A DNA stretch of 64,000 nt from Lithodes maja (taxonomy: Eukaryota > Arthropoda > Malacostraca > Decapoda > Lithodidae): the NCBI GenBank assembly GCA_037953745.1, contig JBAKBP010000783.1, positions 186,001-250,000 of the forward strand. Direction: 5' to 3'. Shown in pieces: positions 23,338 to 34,500 of this stretch (positions within the stretch are counted from its first letter, which is position 1; each line of letters opens with the position of its first letter). Both the position numbers and the translations under genes were made by a program. The notes beneath the pieces are model-generated. The model did no database searches. It saw only the letters and a list, made by a program, of their open reading frames with translations, and had not been told where the DNA came from.

Positions 23338-23698
23338 TTAAAGAGCAAGACAAACTCGCTAGTTGACGGAAGAAGAAGAAGACGTTTATATCAGCAGATT
23401 CCTTTGACCATTAATCTGAATGTTTTGAAGTAGGTAATAGGCTACAATGACAATGGTAAACTTTTGAAGTGATTTCATGAACATATGATATGTGTGTGTG
23501 CACCATTGTGTCATTTGGGTGGCCTAATGTCTCGATGTTTTCATCATACACAGGTTCATAGGGGTAAAGTCCGATAATCCGAAAAATCCACTAATCCGAA
23601 CGAGGGCCGGTCCGCTGCCCTTCGGATTAACGGAAGTTTACTGTACGTCAGCACAGGGGGAGGTTTTCAATTACCCCCGTGCGCACTTCAGAGGTTAA

Positions 23699-24449
23699 TA
23701 GGTAGACATGATAGTGAGAAATCAGAAAACTAAATGAATGCTAGTCTCTAAATTCACAAACTTGTCATTTTAATCCACTCTTCCCACATTTGCTCCAGAT
23801 TGGCACTTCATTTTCATCTTTTGAACGAATTAACAATATTCAGCTTCAAGGGCCACTCCACACACCACTGCTAACCAATTATACTATACAGTACTGTACT
23901 CTGTTTTTATCCCAGCTGCCAGTAAATTGGTATGTCTTCAGCTTGATTACTCAGCTATTATGCAGTTTATGTTGCAAAATCTGTTTAAACATACAGTACT
24001 GTACAGGTATATGCTTTCATTAATTTCATTGGAAGCGTTTGGTGTTGGGGTTAAATTAATAAAACTTATACATGTATTATGATAACTTGGCATTAATATG
24101 AAGCAGAGACAAAGTAGTTTATTATTTTTCCATTGGCTACTGAGAAATCAGTTGTTAAGGGATTAAATTTACCGTCAGATTAAATGAAACCGAGTATAAT
24201 TAATAATCATACATATAGTCCATGGGTCAGGGTGATAATCTGTAACATCAGGGGGATTTTAGCTACAATTACAATCTAAAAAAAAATCTTATTGTTGTAT
24301 GTTACTTCCATAGGATAACTTTGGCCAAGAAGTTCCCACATTACTTAGTGGTTTATTGGATATTCTGTTGAAAGTCTGACCCTCCTTGGATGGTATGGGT
24401 TTGTATGGTCGATTAGTATAGGTGAGGATATTTTGCCAAGTTAGTATGA
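23699..24449. other. Non-coding spacer with a diverged repeat
   Basis: No gene is visible. A block at about 24060-24230 (GAAGCAGAGACAAAGTAGTTT, then TTCCATTGGCTACTGAG) resembles 59150-59250, so it is part of an unnamed dispersed repeat. Confidence 0.35.
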
Positions 24450-24451
24450 AT

Positions 24452-25115
24452 GAGGTATAGAGAGATCATTACAGGCTGCACAGCTACTACACCCACAGAT
24501 CATTTACATCAAGAAACAAAAATCCTCAAAGTCAAAGATCATCTGGACATGAGAGGCACTCAATTCCTGGCAGCAGCCTCCACGAACCAAGACCACCCAC
24601 TAAACTACATGGCAACACACCCACAGACACCAAGAAATATCAAAACAACACCCAGCACACGGTATCACACACAATTATTGTCCTCTCTCCCTCCCTGCCC
24701 ACCCCGAACCAACTTCCAGAAGCACATCCATACTCATATCTCTCGCCAATCCATCCACTCACTCACAGACAACACGCAGCTGCATGCACGACCTCCCGAA
24801 ATCCATCCTTCCGAATCCTCCCTCCCTCGCGAGGACAGAGTCCACCTGGCCAGGCTGAGATGCGGACACCATCCAGCTCTCCTGAGCTATCAGAAAGACT
24901 GGATTGACTCCGTTGTCGACGCCTGCCCGGGATGTAACACAGCACCCCATACCATTAAACACATCATAGAAGACTGCATTTCACACAACCACTTACGCCA
25001 ACAACACAACCTACACTCAATGAGAGCTCGGTGGGAAAGCCCGATCGTGGCCATGGCCTTCCTCAGGGACTCGGGGCTGTTCGGCCAGGCAGCTTAGGGA
25101 ACAACAACAACAACA
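24452..25115 (+). pseudogene. Jockey-like LINE C-terminal fragment
   Basis: A frame open to the stop at 25095-25097 carries EDRVHLARLRCGHHPALLSY, then CPGCNTAPHTIKHIIEDC. This is the CX2C...H...C zinc-knuckle-like C terminus found in Jockey-type LINE ORF2. A (CAA)n tail follows (25101-25114). RT and endonuclease are absent, so this is a strongly 5'-truncated copy. The tail matches the minus-strand tails at 20160 and possibly 3774. It is not functional alone. Confidence 0.75.
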
Positions 25116-25834
25116 GTTGGCCAAATACGTAATGTCACAGTTGGCTAACCCTTTCAATATTTTGATAATTTGATTGTGGCTAACATTAAATTGAGTAATT
25201 GAAAATTATGTGCCGTATCAACAGTTTAAGGTCATTAGCAGAGACACTTCTAGGAACAAAGAGGGGATATAAATCAATTAACCTCTGAAGTGCGCATGGG
25301 GGGTATGAGACACCTCTGCCTGTGCGCATGTATTTGAGCTGTTTCCATCACTAAAATATTTATTTTACCATAAATAGCATGAATACTTCTCCATATGCGC
25401 CTATTATAGGTTGATTATAAAGGTATTAACTTGTTACAACAATAAAACAAGTGGAAACAGCGTTTGGATGGTCAAAATCGGCGATACAGGCCGGTAGTTA
25501 CATAATGTATGGCTGAGGCAACCTCCTTTCCCGCCACTTTTCCCCAAGTCTGGAGAGACACTGTCGATCGATACTCTCTCTCTCTCTCTCTCTTGCACTC
25601 GCTTGCTAACAGTGATGACAATGCCCTGCTTGCAACTCGCTAATGTTAGCACAAAAATATACCACAGAATAAGGGAATAACAGGGAAAATAGGTGATAAC
25701 TGAAGGAGGGGAGGAAAGTGGGGAAGCAGGGGAGGTAGAGGAGTGATATTTTGCAATGGCTCAGGGGCAATACATTTTTTTTTTTCTTTTTTTCGGCGTT
25801 TTAAATTTTGTTTTCTTCCCCCCCTGACTCTTAA

Positions 25835-26475
25835 CCTGACAAGCGCTAAATAGACCTAGGGGCTAGGGTAGTTATTTGTGCATTTCTAGCCTTGGATTCT
25901 GACAGAATTCGTTATATTTACAATATAGAGCATTATTTGTTTTCGGTATGCTTTTATTTTACATATATGATGTATATATGAACCTTCAAGAGTGCTAAAA
26001 TAAGTGGGAAAAGCATTTGGGTGGTGAAAAACGAAGATATTGGCCACCCGGTCATAATCTCAGGCGAGAGAGAGCCACAGGCAACCCTCCTCTCTCGCTG
26101 TCTGTGAGGTAACTGAGACGAGCGGGGCGGTGTGGGCCGGTGTCTGGGTGTTACATAACGATCTTTTCTGCAACCCACTTGTGCTACATTATCGCGGGAG
26201 AGAAAAATAACCGATAAATGATGATAATAAGAGGGAAAATAGGTGATAATTGAGGAGGGGAGGGAGGGGGGAATAAGGTGGGGAAGGAGGGGAGGGGGGT
26301 GGGTGAGATTTACATGGATGAGTACTGGAGGGGAATTATCTCACCTAGAGACAAATTCCTTCGTTTTGATAGGCCCTTTTTTTTTTTTTGAAAGCTTTTT
26401 TTATGGTCTTGCTTCCGTGAGGCCTATCGCGTTCCCTATAGGAAGCCTTCCGTGAGGCCTATCGCGCTTGCCGGG
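25835..26475 (-). mobile_element. TTAA MITE family B copy 2 (nested)
   Basis: 641 bp between TTAA 25831-25834 and 26476-26479, in minus orientation. Its ends are CCTGACAAGCGC on the left and GCGCTTGCCGGG on the right. It has inserted into an internal TTAA of A4: the sequence on either side (GACTC and GAGTCTTCCCGCAG) is family A. Confidence 0.9.
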
Positions 26476-26513
26476 TTAAGAGTCTTCCCGCAGTCCGCCG
26501 GGGGAACTCTTAA

Positions 26514-27144
26514 CCCGGGAGCTGCGGGAAGACTCTTAAGAGTTCCCCCGGCGGACTGCGGGAAGACTCTCCTGAGTAAGTAAAATTAAAAATCAACTTT
26601 TGACATCGAATTTTTTTTATTTTTTTTTTATTTTTATTTTTTTATTTATTTTTTTTTTTTTGGCCCCTGGGCCATGCAAAATCTCAGTCCTCTACCTCCC
26701 CTCCTTCCCCACTTTCCTCCTATCCCTCAGTTATCACCTATTTTCCCTATTATTCCCTTATTCTGAGGTATATTTTCGTGCTAACATTAGCGAGTTGCAA
26801 GCAGGGTGTTGTCATCACTGATGGCAATCGAGTGCAAGAGAGAGAGAGAGAGTATCGATCGACTGTGTCGCAGTGGCCTTGGGGAAAATTGGCGGGAAGG
26901 TAGCTTGCCTCACCCATACATTATACAACTCGCGGGCTATATCTCCGATTTTGACCATCCAAACGCTGTTTTCACTCGTTTTATTGTTGTTTCAGGTTAA
27001 TACCTATATAATCAACCCATAATAGGCGCATATGGATAATTATTAATGCTATTAATGGTACAATGAATATTTTAGTGACGGAAACACCTCAAATACGTCA
27101 GCACAGGGGAAGGTTTTCAATTACCCCCGTGCGCACTTCAGAGG
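26514..27144 (+). mobile_element. TTAA MITE family A copy 8 (nested in another A)
   Basis: 631 bp between TTAA 26510-26513 and 27145-27148. The flanks (GGGGGAACTC on the left, GAGTCTTCCTGCAG on the right) are the subterminal part of A4. The family has therefore inserted into its own internal GACTCTTAAGAGT palindrome, in opposite orientation. Confidence 0.92.
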
Positions 27145-27482
27145 TTAAGAGTCTTCCTGCAGTTCCCGGGTTAACCCAAGCTTACTCCCGCATGGTCTTC
27201 ATAATCTGAATTATTTTCTAATAATAGCTAGAAACTCATTGCCATACTGAAAGGTTAAATATTTTTTAGAATTCCAATAAGCTACATAATAGCTGGTAGC
27301 CATTAGTACACAAGACAAACTGGACCTTTTATGGATCATTCAATCATGTAATGTATGTACTGGTAGGTAGATTACTAAAATGCACAAACTATTATAACTG
27401 AAGTCACTATTATGGCCAACTGTACAGTCTGGGTAAAAAATAGTGTAAAACTTTCACAAGTATGACTTGGGTTTTCTATTAA

Positions 27483-27899
27483 CCTGAGGGCTGCTAGATC
27501 CCCCTAGGACTCACCATTGCCCTGTGCTAGACCTAGGCCAATTTGGCGACACTTCCAAAATGCAACGAAAACCACAGCATCGTGTAGGATATTCAATTCC
27601 GCATCAAACCATATATATATATATATGAATACCCAAAGATGCGTGGTTGAGTGTTACGGTGGTCCGCAGTTAAAAATGTGGCGCGAAATCGGCAATGAAC
27701 GGCCATGCTTATGTGCTTATTAGTCTGGTGGAGGGAGTAAATGGGAGGAGCAAGGTGGAGGCAAGCTGGTGGGCAGTAAATGTCATTGGAAGCTCACCTC
27801 ATAAACCCTGACAGTCACACTTCTTGTTTTTGTCAATTTGGAGTGTTTTGGTAAGGGTTTGACATCTCTTCTTCCGAGAGGAGCGTAACAGCCGCTAGG
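27483..27899. mobile_element. Possible TTAA element K
   Basis: 417 bp between TTAA 27479-27482 and 27900-27903. The ends CCTGAGGGCTG and CAGCCGCTAGG are imperfect inverted repeats starting CC, as in families A and B. Only one copy is seen in the window, so the call rests on the ends alone. Confidence 0.45.
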
Positions 27900-28191
27900 T
27901 TAAGCACCAGAACAAACCTCTTATAGTCGAGTTGTTAAATTGTGTAGAACTGTAGATAATACATGCATATATAATTTGGAGACAAAAATCAAATTTGTGA
28001 AGATATGTTGCAATTTAAAACTCAGAATGCATGCAGAAAAGGTAGGAACTACTCCGAGATGGTAATAAAATACAAACCCAAGAAAGATGGTGGTAGAGAG
28101 AAGAAACATACCTTAGGTAAATATGAAATATCAGCCTAAATTAAAGTTGAGAATTCAGGGTCTGATAAAAAAAAGGAAGAATTATAATATA

Positions 28192-28543
28192 CAGTAGGGT
28201 CCCGCACAAAACGTGTTCGCATAAAACGAGTCTCGATTAAAACGACCGACCTAAAATATTAATATTTAATTTTCGATCAGAACGAATGTGATCACATAAA
28301 ACGAATCCGCCGCCAAAGTGGGGCAAATCCGAGGAGTTTTCATATAGAGCGCTGAAATATCGTACAAAACGTACGAAATATCGTACAAAACGTACAAAAT
28401 ATCGTACGCTCCTGACTGAAATTTACGCTTCCAGTGAACATTGACGATATTGGACCACCAAAATGCTGTGTTCACATAAAACAAAATCGCATAAAACGCC
28501 CTCGTTTATCGACCATATACTCGTTTTATGCGAGACCCTACTG
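28192..28543. mobile_element. Pogo/Tigger-like MITE
   Basis: 352 bp flanked by TA (28190-28191, 28544-28545). Ends CAGTAGGGTCCCGCACAAAA and, inverted, CAGTAGGGTCTCGCATAAAA form about 20-bp TIRs with two mismatches. Inside are tandem copies of GAAATATCGTACAAAACGTAC near 28350-28405. No coding capacity. The CAGT...ACTG ends, TA duplication and AAAACG-rich TIR are the usual signature of Tigger-type elements. Confidence 0.88.
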
Positions 28544-28827
28544 TACAACTAATACTGTACATGACAAAAAGTGCAAACACTACACCAGATATGAGTTTTG
28601 AATGACTTCCAGTACTGGTTGAAAACTTTAAATATCTCAGAATATTAAAAATAGAAGCATATTGAGGAAAAATGTATTTGTGGAATATTGAAAAATTGAT
28701 TTACCCCTTCCATTTGTCTAATCATTAAGTTACCATAGTGCAGTTGGGTATATGTACAAGCTCAGATCAATATTCAGTATTCACGAAAGAATAATATGTC
28801 GTAGGCTTGTGCCTAAATCTTTAACTG

Positions 28828-28972
28828 TCTTGATAGCCTAATGCTTATTGCGCCGAATTTCAGTGCGAGTATCCTAGGTTCGAGTCCTTGGAGTACCACA
28901 TAATTATAGTCATTAGTTTCATTTATTTCATTAATTAGGTTTATTTGTAAGTTAATTGGTGGTCTGGTGAAT
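28828..28972 (+). mobile_element. tRNA-like SINE family T, copy 2
   Basis: Same layout as 15793-15925: CTTGATAGCCTAATGC, a B-box-like GGTTCGAGTCC, GGAGTACCACAT, then a TTTCATTAATTAGGTTT body ending near AATTGGTGG. About 80 percent similar by eye. Confidence 0.6.
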
Positions 28973-30526
28973 AAATATGAATATGATGAAACAAAAAATA
29001 CAACAGAACAATATCAAATAAGATAAAAATATAAAAATAGGTCAGGACTTAACATTAAGAAATGGGACAAGGATCTAGGTAGACGAGTGAAACCAGGTAA
29101 AACAGAGACACTACAGTAAAATATAATACATCAGTTTTGAAAGAACTTAAATCTTCAAAAAGAGCTAGAAAAGAAAAAGTAAAAGTAAATAAAAAGAAAC
29201 ACGAGGAACAAGGTAGACAACCGACAAATCTATACGAGAAACTAGAATAAACCAAAGATAAAAATAAGTTAAGAGACGAGGTAGACACCGGACAACCAAA
29301 CTTCAACCAGTCCACTCCACCAAAAAACCCAGAGTAGTCATCTAGGAACCATCGTTCCGTGTACACTACTTGCCCAACCTGAAGACACCAAAACAGCTCT
29401 GGGGTGCTTTACAATCAACTATACTAATGTAGTCATCTGTCCTAAAAATCATAACTAAAAATCACCGTAACAGACACTACAACTCTATAAATTAACTTGG
29501 TAGCTCATTTCTCCCTTCTCACAGCCATTCCTAATTGATACACTACACTTGCACCTTCAGGAGGAATAAGAGAATAAGGGAGGTCGCGAACAGTTCCACA
29601 TTTCTTTCTCGACGCCAAATGTTTTGACATAATCCACTTTCATATACAGTAGTAGTCTTCTTCGTAAGACTTCGAGATAGGAGCGTACCTAGGGAACTGG
29701 AACTTCAGGAAGAATTGCTATTCCTCCTGAAGCTCCGATTCCCAAAGAACACTACAGTATCTACAAATACTTTTATCTTTTAGACATACCCTGTACCTGT
29801 ACCATATTGGCCAACATAAAAATATGTTTTTTTCCAAAATATGCAGCATTACCTTCCATCGTGCACTTAATCATTAGCTTTTTTATCCATCTTTTCAAAG
29901 ATATATTTGGGGGAGCATCTTCCACTAAGGGCGTCTTGTCGACTGGGAAATATGGTCGGGTACACTATCCAATTTGTACGATGTGGACCAACTAGCACAC
30001 AAAAATATTACCCACAAACAATAAGTTAATTTATTTAATTTAGTTTATAAATGCAAAATAGATAAGTTACAATTTCTGCACTAATTGTATTAATAGAACT
30101 ACTAATTTTTTGTGGGTAACTTCTTGTGTCGGTATCTCATATCAATGGACTACCGTGTATATATTGAGTAGTCTACCCTAATCAGAGCGCTTTATTCAAT
30201 TTTTCGGGTCACTCCATACACCCCTACCAACCTAGTCCTATTTAGGGAGTAGGGAGTTATAACCTGAGTAAAGTCTCTTAATACAGTAAAGTACAGTAGG
30301 GGCAATTTCCAAGCAGGAAAATGTGATCAATAAACTGAAGAAATAGGCTCAATGCAAATTAGTGTATTTTTTTAACCACAAAAAGAGATGCACAGTAACT
30401 TTAGGGATTTCAGAATTCTATCACTGGCAATGTCCTGCTTGGAAAAGACTCCAACTGAACTCTGGTGATTTTTAAGGCAGGTGGCAATTTCATTGCAGAG
30501 GCAGCTTTACCAGGGTTTACTTTACA
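28973..30526. other. Non-coding stretch, possibly 3' of a host gene
   Basis: AT-rich sequence with no repeat that I can name. Read on the minus strand it lies downstream of the exon at 30527-30689, so part of it may be that gene's 3' UTR. A TTTATT at about 30190 is a possible minus-strand AATAAA. Confidence 0.35.
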
Positions 30527-30689
30527 TCAGTTACGGTTGGCAGGCTCTATGCTAGACTGTAGTCGCTGCTTTATCTTCTGGTGCTTGTACTTGCGGTGTT
30601 TCTCCTGGGTGTTGCAGAAATGTTCCAGTAGCTCGCTGAAATCTATTTTGTTCACACACTCTCGCTTCTCAGGCTTGGCGTGGGTTTCT
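30527..30689 (-). CDS. Probable terminal coding exon of an unrecognised host gene
   Basis: On the minus strand an intron-like TTCCTCTAATCATC...TATTCTCTGCAG acceptor is followed by 163 nt. This is one leftover base and 53 sense codons ending in TGA. The peptide begins ETHAKPEKRECVNKIDF, then SELLEHF and KHRKYKHQKIKQR, and ends EPANRN. It is rich in Lys, Glu, His and Arg, has one likely amphipathic helix, and its codon use looks like normal coding DNA, unlike the AT-rich surroundings. It carries no transposon motif. I do not recognise the protein. Upstream exons would lie at higher coordinates, beyond or among the repeats; I could not identify them. Confidence 0.5.
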
Positions 30690-31168
30690 CTGCAGAGAAT
30701 ATAGATGATTAGAGGAAAATTATTGGTATGTCAATACCTAACCGAGGAGCATAACCAATATTTCAGAAGTAGAAATCTTCTGAAAATACAATATTTTATA
30801 ACCATTTGCTATGCATTTCCATTTTTTATAGTATCTGGATCCGAGGTGAACTATTGTAAACCTAATCCAGGCCACAAACTCAGATACTCCAAACAGTCTA
30901 GTCACACCTTTTTTCAAAAGATGAGCACTTCATTGATCATGCCACCGAGCTGGCACTTTGGATTTTAAAAGTTGTAATCTCTAAAGAATACCTAGGATTG
31001 AAAAGCAGAAAGATATATAAACCAGTTTCACTGTGTAGATTAGTACCTGCAAAGAAACGTTAGGAATGAAAAATTGATCTATTGGTTAAAATACTGCTTC
31101 ATATTTAGCAAATGTATGATAGATAGCTTTCTCGATCATCTGATGGCTGCACTCCATGCAATTTCTTA
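30690..31168. other. Putative intron and spacer before the LINE
   Basis: Between the host exon candidate and the CR1/L2-like LINE. If the exon is real, this belongs to its upstream intron on the minus strand. Nothing else is supportable. Confidence 0.35.
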
Positions 31169-32716
31169 ATGAGAATCAGTTTTGGGGTAGCACGCTATGG
31201 TAGAGTCTATGATCACACAGTTGAGTTTATTTCCAAAATAATTAATAAGTGCTTCTCTGAAGGTAGCTTCCCACATTCTGAAAAGCATGCACTACTCCGA
31301 CCTACTCTAAAGAAACCTGGACTTGATGTTGAGAACATGTTGAACTATCGTCCTGTCTCCAACCTGTCCTTCATATCAAAGATATTAGAGCGTGCAATAC
31401 TTGACCAATTACAACCACTACTTCAGCAGAATGAAACTATCCCAATTTTTCAGTCTGCTTACCGACAGCATCATTCAACTGAAACAGCATTGATTAGAGT
31501 ACATAATGATCTAGTTGAGAACATTTGCAATGGTGTGGCCTCACTATTGGTCTTGCTTGATCTCTCTGCGGCTTTTGACACAGTGGATCACGAGTTGTTA
31601 TTGAGTGATCTTTATGATTGTGGTGTGCGTGACTCCGCTCTCTTGCTTCTTGGGTCGTACTTGTCAGGTAGATCCCAGAGTGTGATGGTAAATCAAGTGG
31701 TCTCGGACTCGACACCCCTGCAGTATGGTGTTCCGCAGGGATCAGTTTTAGGTCCTATCCTATTTATAATTTATATTAGCAGTTTGTCTCTTCTGCTTCG
31801 TGCACATAATGTCACCTTTCACTTTTATGCAGATGACACCCAGATTTATGTGAGAATCACAAATATAGTTGATATACGGAGTAAGATGGAATTGTTGAGG
31901 TCTGATATCAAGAAGTGGATGAGAGCGAGAAAACTTAAACTAAATGATGGTAAAACTGATATTCTCATCATCCGAGGAAATAGAAGAGCTGATGATATAG
32001 TAGGTGCCCTCTCCATCAATGTGGGTGGATCTCAGCTGCGACTGGCCAACTCTGTTCGAAATCTGGGTGTATATGTGAACTCCCGATTAGATTTCAAAGA
32101 GCATGTAAACCAGATAGTTAAAAGTTGTTACTTGCACATCAGAAATCTCTATTTGGTGAAGCCGTTTATAACCAGACGTTGCCTCCTGACGTTGGTTCAC
32201 TCATTGGTCTTCTCTCGTGTTGATTATTGCAATGCCCTGTTGGTGGGTCTTCCAAATTATATTTTGAGGAAAGTTCAGTCTGTTCTTAACAGGGCCGCAA
32301 GACTAATTTTTGGTGTTCCACCTAGAACTCCTACTACATCTCTTCACATAGAACTGCACTGGCTGCCAGTAAGAGCAAGAATAGAATTTAAGTTGTGTTT
32401 GGTGACTTTTAAGGTTCTCAAATTTGGTGAGCCTAGGTACCTTGCGGAGCTGCTCAGGCGCCCACCGGCACACCATGGTGTAGTTGTGCGTCATGACAAT
32501 GACCCTTTTCGTCTTGATGAACCAAGGGCTTTCCAGCAGTCTTCTTTCTTTGAGAGGTCATTCTCCTACATGGCTCCGAGGTTGTATAACAGGTTGCCGC
32601 TGTCCATGAGACAACTGAGTTCTGTTGAATGCTTCAAGAGACAACTTAAGACTTTTCTCTTTGAGAGAAGCTATGATCTTGAGAGAGGTGTCATGACAGA
32701 TGGCTATAGAGTTTAG
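31169..32716 (+). CDS. CR1/L2-like LINE reverse transcriptase (5'-truncated ORF2)
   Basis: An open frame of about 515 codons encodes the RT and C-terminal region of a non-LTR retrotransposon. It copies element RNA at a nicked target by target-primed reverse transcription. Motifs in order: NYRPVSNLSFISKILERAI (about 51-70), LLDLSAAFDTVDH with the first catalytic Asp (about 130), YGVPQGSVLGP (about 186), FYADDTQIY with the catalytic Asp pair (YADD at 220-223), then thumb (LGVYVNSRLDFKEHV), LHWLPV and a C-terminal FKRQLKTFLFE. The endonuclease is missing and the frame opens mid-domain, so the listed start is not a true start codon. A 3' UTR with a GAGCGCT/GGCGCTT stem and an (ATT)n tail at 32869-32889 follows. 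No stop or frameshift interrupts the RT, so it is younger than its neighbours but not autonomous. Confidence 0.88.
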   Translation: MRISFGVARYGRVYDHTVEFISKIINKCFSEGSFPHSEKHALLRPTLKKPGLDVENMLNYRPVSNLSFISKILERAILDQLQPLLQQNETIPIFQSAYRQHHSTETALIRVHNDLVENICNGVASLLVLLDLSAAFDTVDHELLLSDLYDCGVRDSALLLLGSYLSGRSQSVMVNQVVSDSTPLQYGVPQGSVLGPILFIIYISSLSLLLRAHNVTFHFYADDTQIYVRITNIVDIRSKMELLRSDIKKWMRARKLKLNDGKTDILIIRGNRRADDIVGALSINVGGSQLRLANSVRNLGVYVNSRLDFKEHVNQIVKSCYLHIRNLYLVKPFITRRCLLTLVHSLVFSRVDYCNALLVGLPNYILRKVQSVLNRAARLIFGVPPRTPTTSLHIELHWLPVRARIEFKLCLVTFKVLKFGEPRYLAELLRRPPAHHGVVVRHDNDPFRLDEPRAFQQSSFFERSFSYMAPRLYNRLPLSMRQLSSVECFKRQLKTFLFERSYDLERGVMTDGYRV

Positions 32717-32890
32717 GCTATTTTGCCACTGCTAGTGATTGTTAAATGTGTGTTGTATATAAGCCTTCTTTTGATGCATTGATTTTTGTTCTTTTTTCTT
32801 TCTCTTTTCGAGCGCTAGTGAATTCTTCGGAAAAATTGGCGCTTATGAGAAATAAGTAACATGCTTATTATTATTATTATTATTATTATC
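32717..32890 (+). repeat. 3' UTR and (ATT)n tail of the CR1/L2-like LINE
   Basis: Downstream of the stop is a stem-forming GAGCGCTAGTGAATTCTTC / GGCGCTTATGAG segment, then seven or more TTA/ATT units. A similar stem and tail are seen at 14620-14681. Confidence 0.75.
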
Positions 32891-33445
32891 GATGACGTCG
32901 GTCCGCACCACCGTGAGTGCTCACCCAGGAGTTAAAACTTCACATGCGTGAAATCCAATGTTGCCACACTACCTCTTAGCTCTCTGCTTGACACAATAAA
33001 TCGTAATATGCACTATGTAAACCAGTGGTTCTTAACCTCTGGGTCGCAAGCCAATTTGAATGGGTCGCCAATGCTCTCTGAGATTTATGCTATTATTGTT
33101 CATATTTTCGTATAATTAATATCATTATGTTGAATAACTCGTTGTTAATCAATACTTAGATTCCCAAGTAATATATATGTTGATTTCGCTAAAGTCAGAT
33201 GACTTTTTCAGCTTAGAAATATTCCCCAACACTTACTCTGCAATTACATTTTAAATATATCCGTTGGTAGCCTATGTGGGAGGTGGAGGGAGGGAGTGAA
33301 TTAATTAAGGTGGAGGGCCAGTTTTGTAACTTAAAGGTTGTCCTGCAAACATTTAGCAGATAGCTGTAGCCCTGGTAACCCTTGGCAGTGCATTATTAAG
33401 AAAATCTCGCACGTTAACATTGCATAGCTGTCAAAGATGGTATGT

Positions 33446-33620
33446 ATGTGTGGCGGAGTGGTCTTGCCACTGGACTGGTAATCCAATTGACCCGGGTTCG
33501 AATCCCAATATGTCTATGGGAAGATATTATTGGGATGGAATTTGTGCTGTACCTAGTATCAGTGCATTACCACAGCACACCGAAATGCCAAAACAAAATA
33601 CCCTCATTGTTCCCTGATTA
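33446..33620 (+). mobile_element. tRNA-derived SINE
   Basis: A TGGCGGAGTGG A-box (33451-33461) and a GGTTCGAATCC B-box (33495-33505) define a tRNA-like head. About 110 bp of body follows, ending near CCCTCATTGTTCCCTGATTA. No 3' acceptor stem pairing is evident, so a SINE is preferred to a tRNA gene. It lies inside the hAT element. Confidence 0.6.
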
Positions 33621-34500
33621 AATAGCATTGTATGAATATTCCCATATTAAAAAATATGCTACAGGGGGGCAATGCCTGGTGAGTTATTTGTTTAATAGGT
33701 GGCGTTCTGAGAGTGAGGGTCCGAGTGTGGGGGATGAGACTGTGAAGCACTGAGGCGAGGCGGCTTCAGAGATGGAGTTGCTTCGAGCCGTGAACCTTCG
33801 CATGTCTCACTCCCTAGACTGGAGCAAGACCTCACGGGCCTCACCTTGTTCAGCGGTAGAGTGTAAAGGCTATCAGCCTATGCCCGAGAGGGAGTATTTG
33901 GAATATAGAAAAAAACAAAAAAATAAAAAAATATATATATACTCAGGCACATACCCCATATCGGGGGGTTTAAAGATGGTGATAGTAAAAAAAACGACGA
34001 CATTAAATTAATATTAGAAGACGACGGTAACGATAGTTTGCAGTAAAAATAAGAATGTGTGTACTTTTGGATCGCAAACGAATATTTATGATGATTTGGC
34101 ACACTCTCGTAAGCCATTCCATCCAAGAAGAACTTTATGAATAGTTTAAAAATGTACAGATCATGGAAGCGGGGTTTAAGTGTCAGTTATGTTTGAACTG
34201 CTCGAATGGGAAGGTGAGACACATGATCGACTCGTGAATTGTCGTCTATTTTATATTTAGTTTGCTATTTGTGTATTAATATTTTTCACTAGCTCCTGGG
34301 CCTTGAGGATCATGCCGCATTTTGACAGTTTATTCTGGCTATCACTGGACGAGTTTACACCCTCTGATTTCATATAACATACATTTCCTAATCTGAATAA
34401 AATCGTCAAATAATTACCAAAATAGACTTAAAATGAGTAATAATCTTCAAGGGGTTGACATTATAGGAGTGTACTTGCATATGCAAATAATTTAAAGTTT

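Larger units (their letters stand above)
21409..23643. mobile_element. Pogo/Tigger-like foldback element with two nested MITEs
   Basis: It starts CAGTAAAAGTCCGTTAATCC and ends with the near inverse (GGATTAACGGAAGTTTACTG), with TA on both sides (21407-21408, 23644-23645). Each arm is about 330 bp; the left and right arms share inverted blocks such as ATGTTCATGAA and CCTATTACCTACTTC. Two family-A MITEs (21659-22284, 22708-23337) lie inside. Without them the element is about 0.97 kb. CAGT ends and TA duplication are typical of the pogo/Tigger branch of Tc1/mariner. No transposase is present. Confidence 0.85.
20830..23694 (+). mobile_element. TTAA MITE family A copy 1, split by a pogo-like element
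   Basis: The two parts, 20830-21408 and 23646-23694, together make one family-A element of 628 bp between TTAA 20826-20829 and TTAA 23695-23698. They are separated by the TA-duplicating element 21409-23643. The intact copies (626-631 bp) show that the two parts belong together. Family A has ends CCCGGGAGCTGCG and, inverted, CCTCTGAAGTGCG, a repeated GACTGCGGGAAGACTCT motif, a poly-T tract, GGCCCCTGGGCCATGC, (GA)n and TATCGATCGACTGTGT. Confidence 0.9.
25282..27170 (-). mobile_element. TTAA MITE family A copy 4, with two nested MITEs
   Basis: Read on the minus strand, its parts 25282-25834, 26480-26513 and 27149-27170 add to about 609 bp of family A between TTAA 25278-25281 and 27171-27174. 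Element B2 sits at one internal TTAA and element A8 at another. The poly-T/A region of this copy is rearranged. It is more diverged than copies 2 and 3, fitting an older insertion that later became a target. Confidence 0.85.

Noticed and set aside
33446..33512. tRNA-Leu/Ser-like gene
   Set aside because: Promoter boxes are present, but I could not pair an acceptor stem and a SINE-like body follows.
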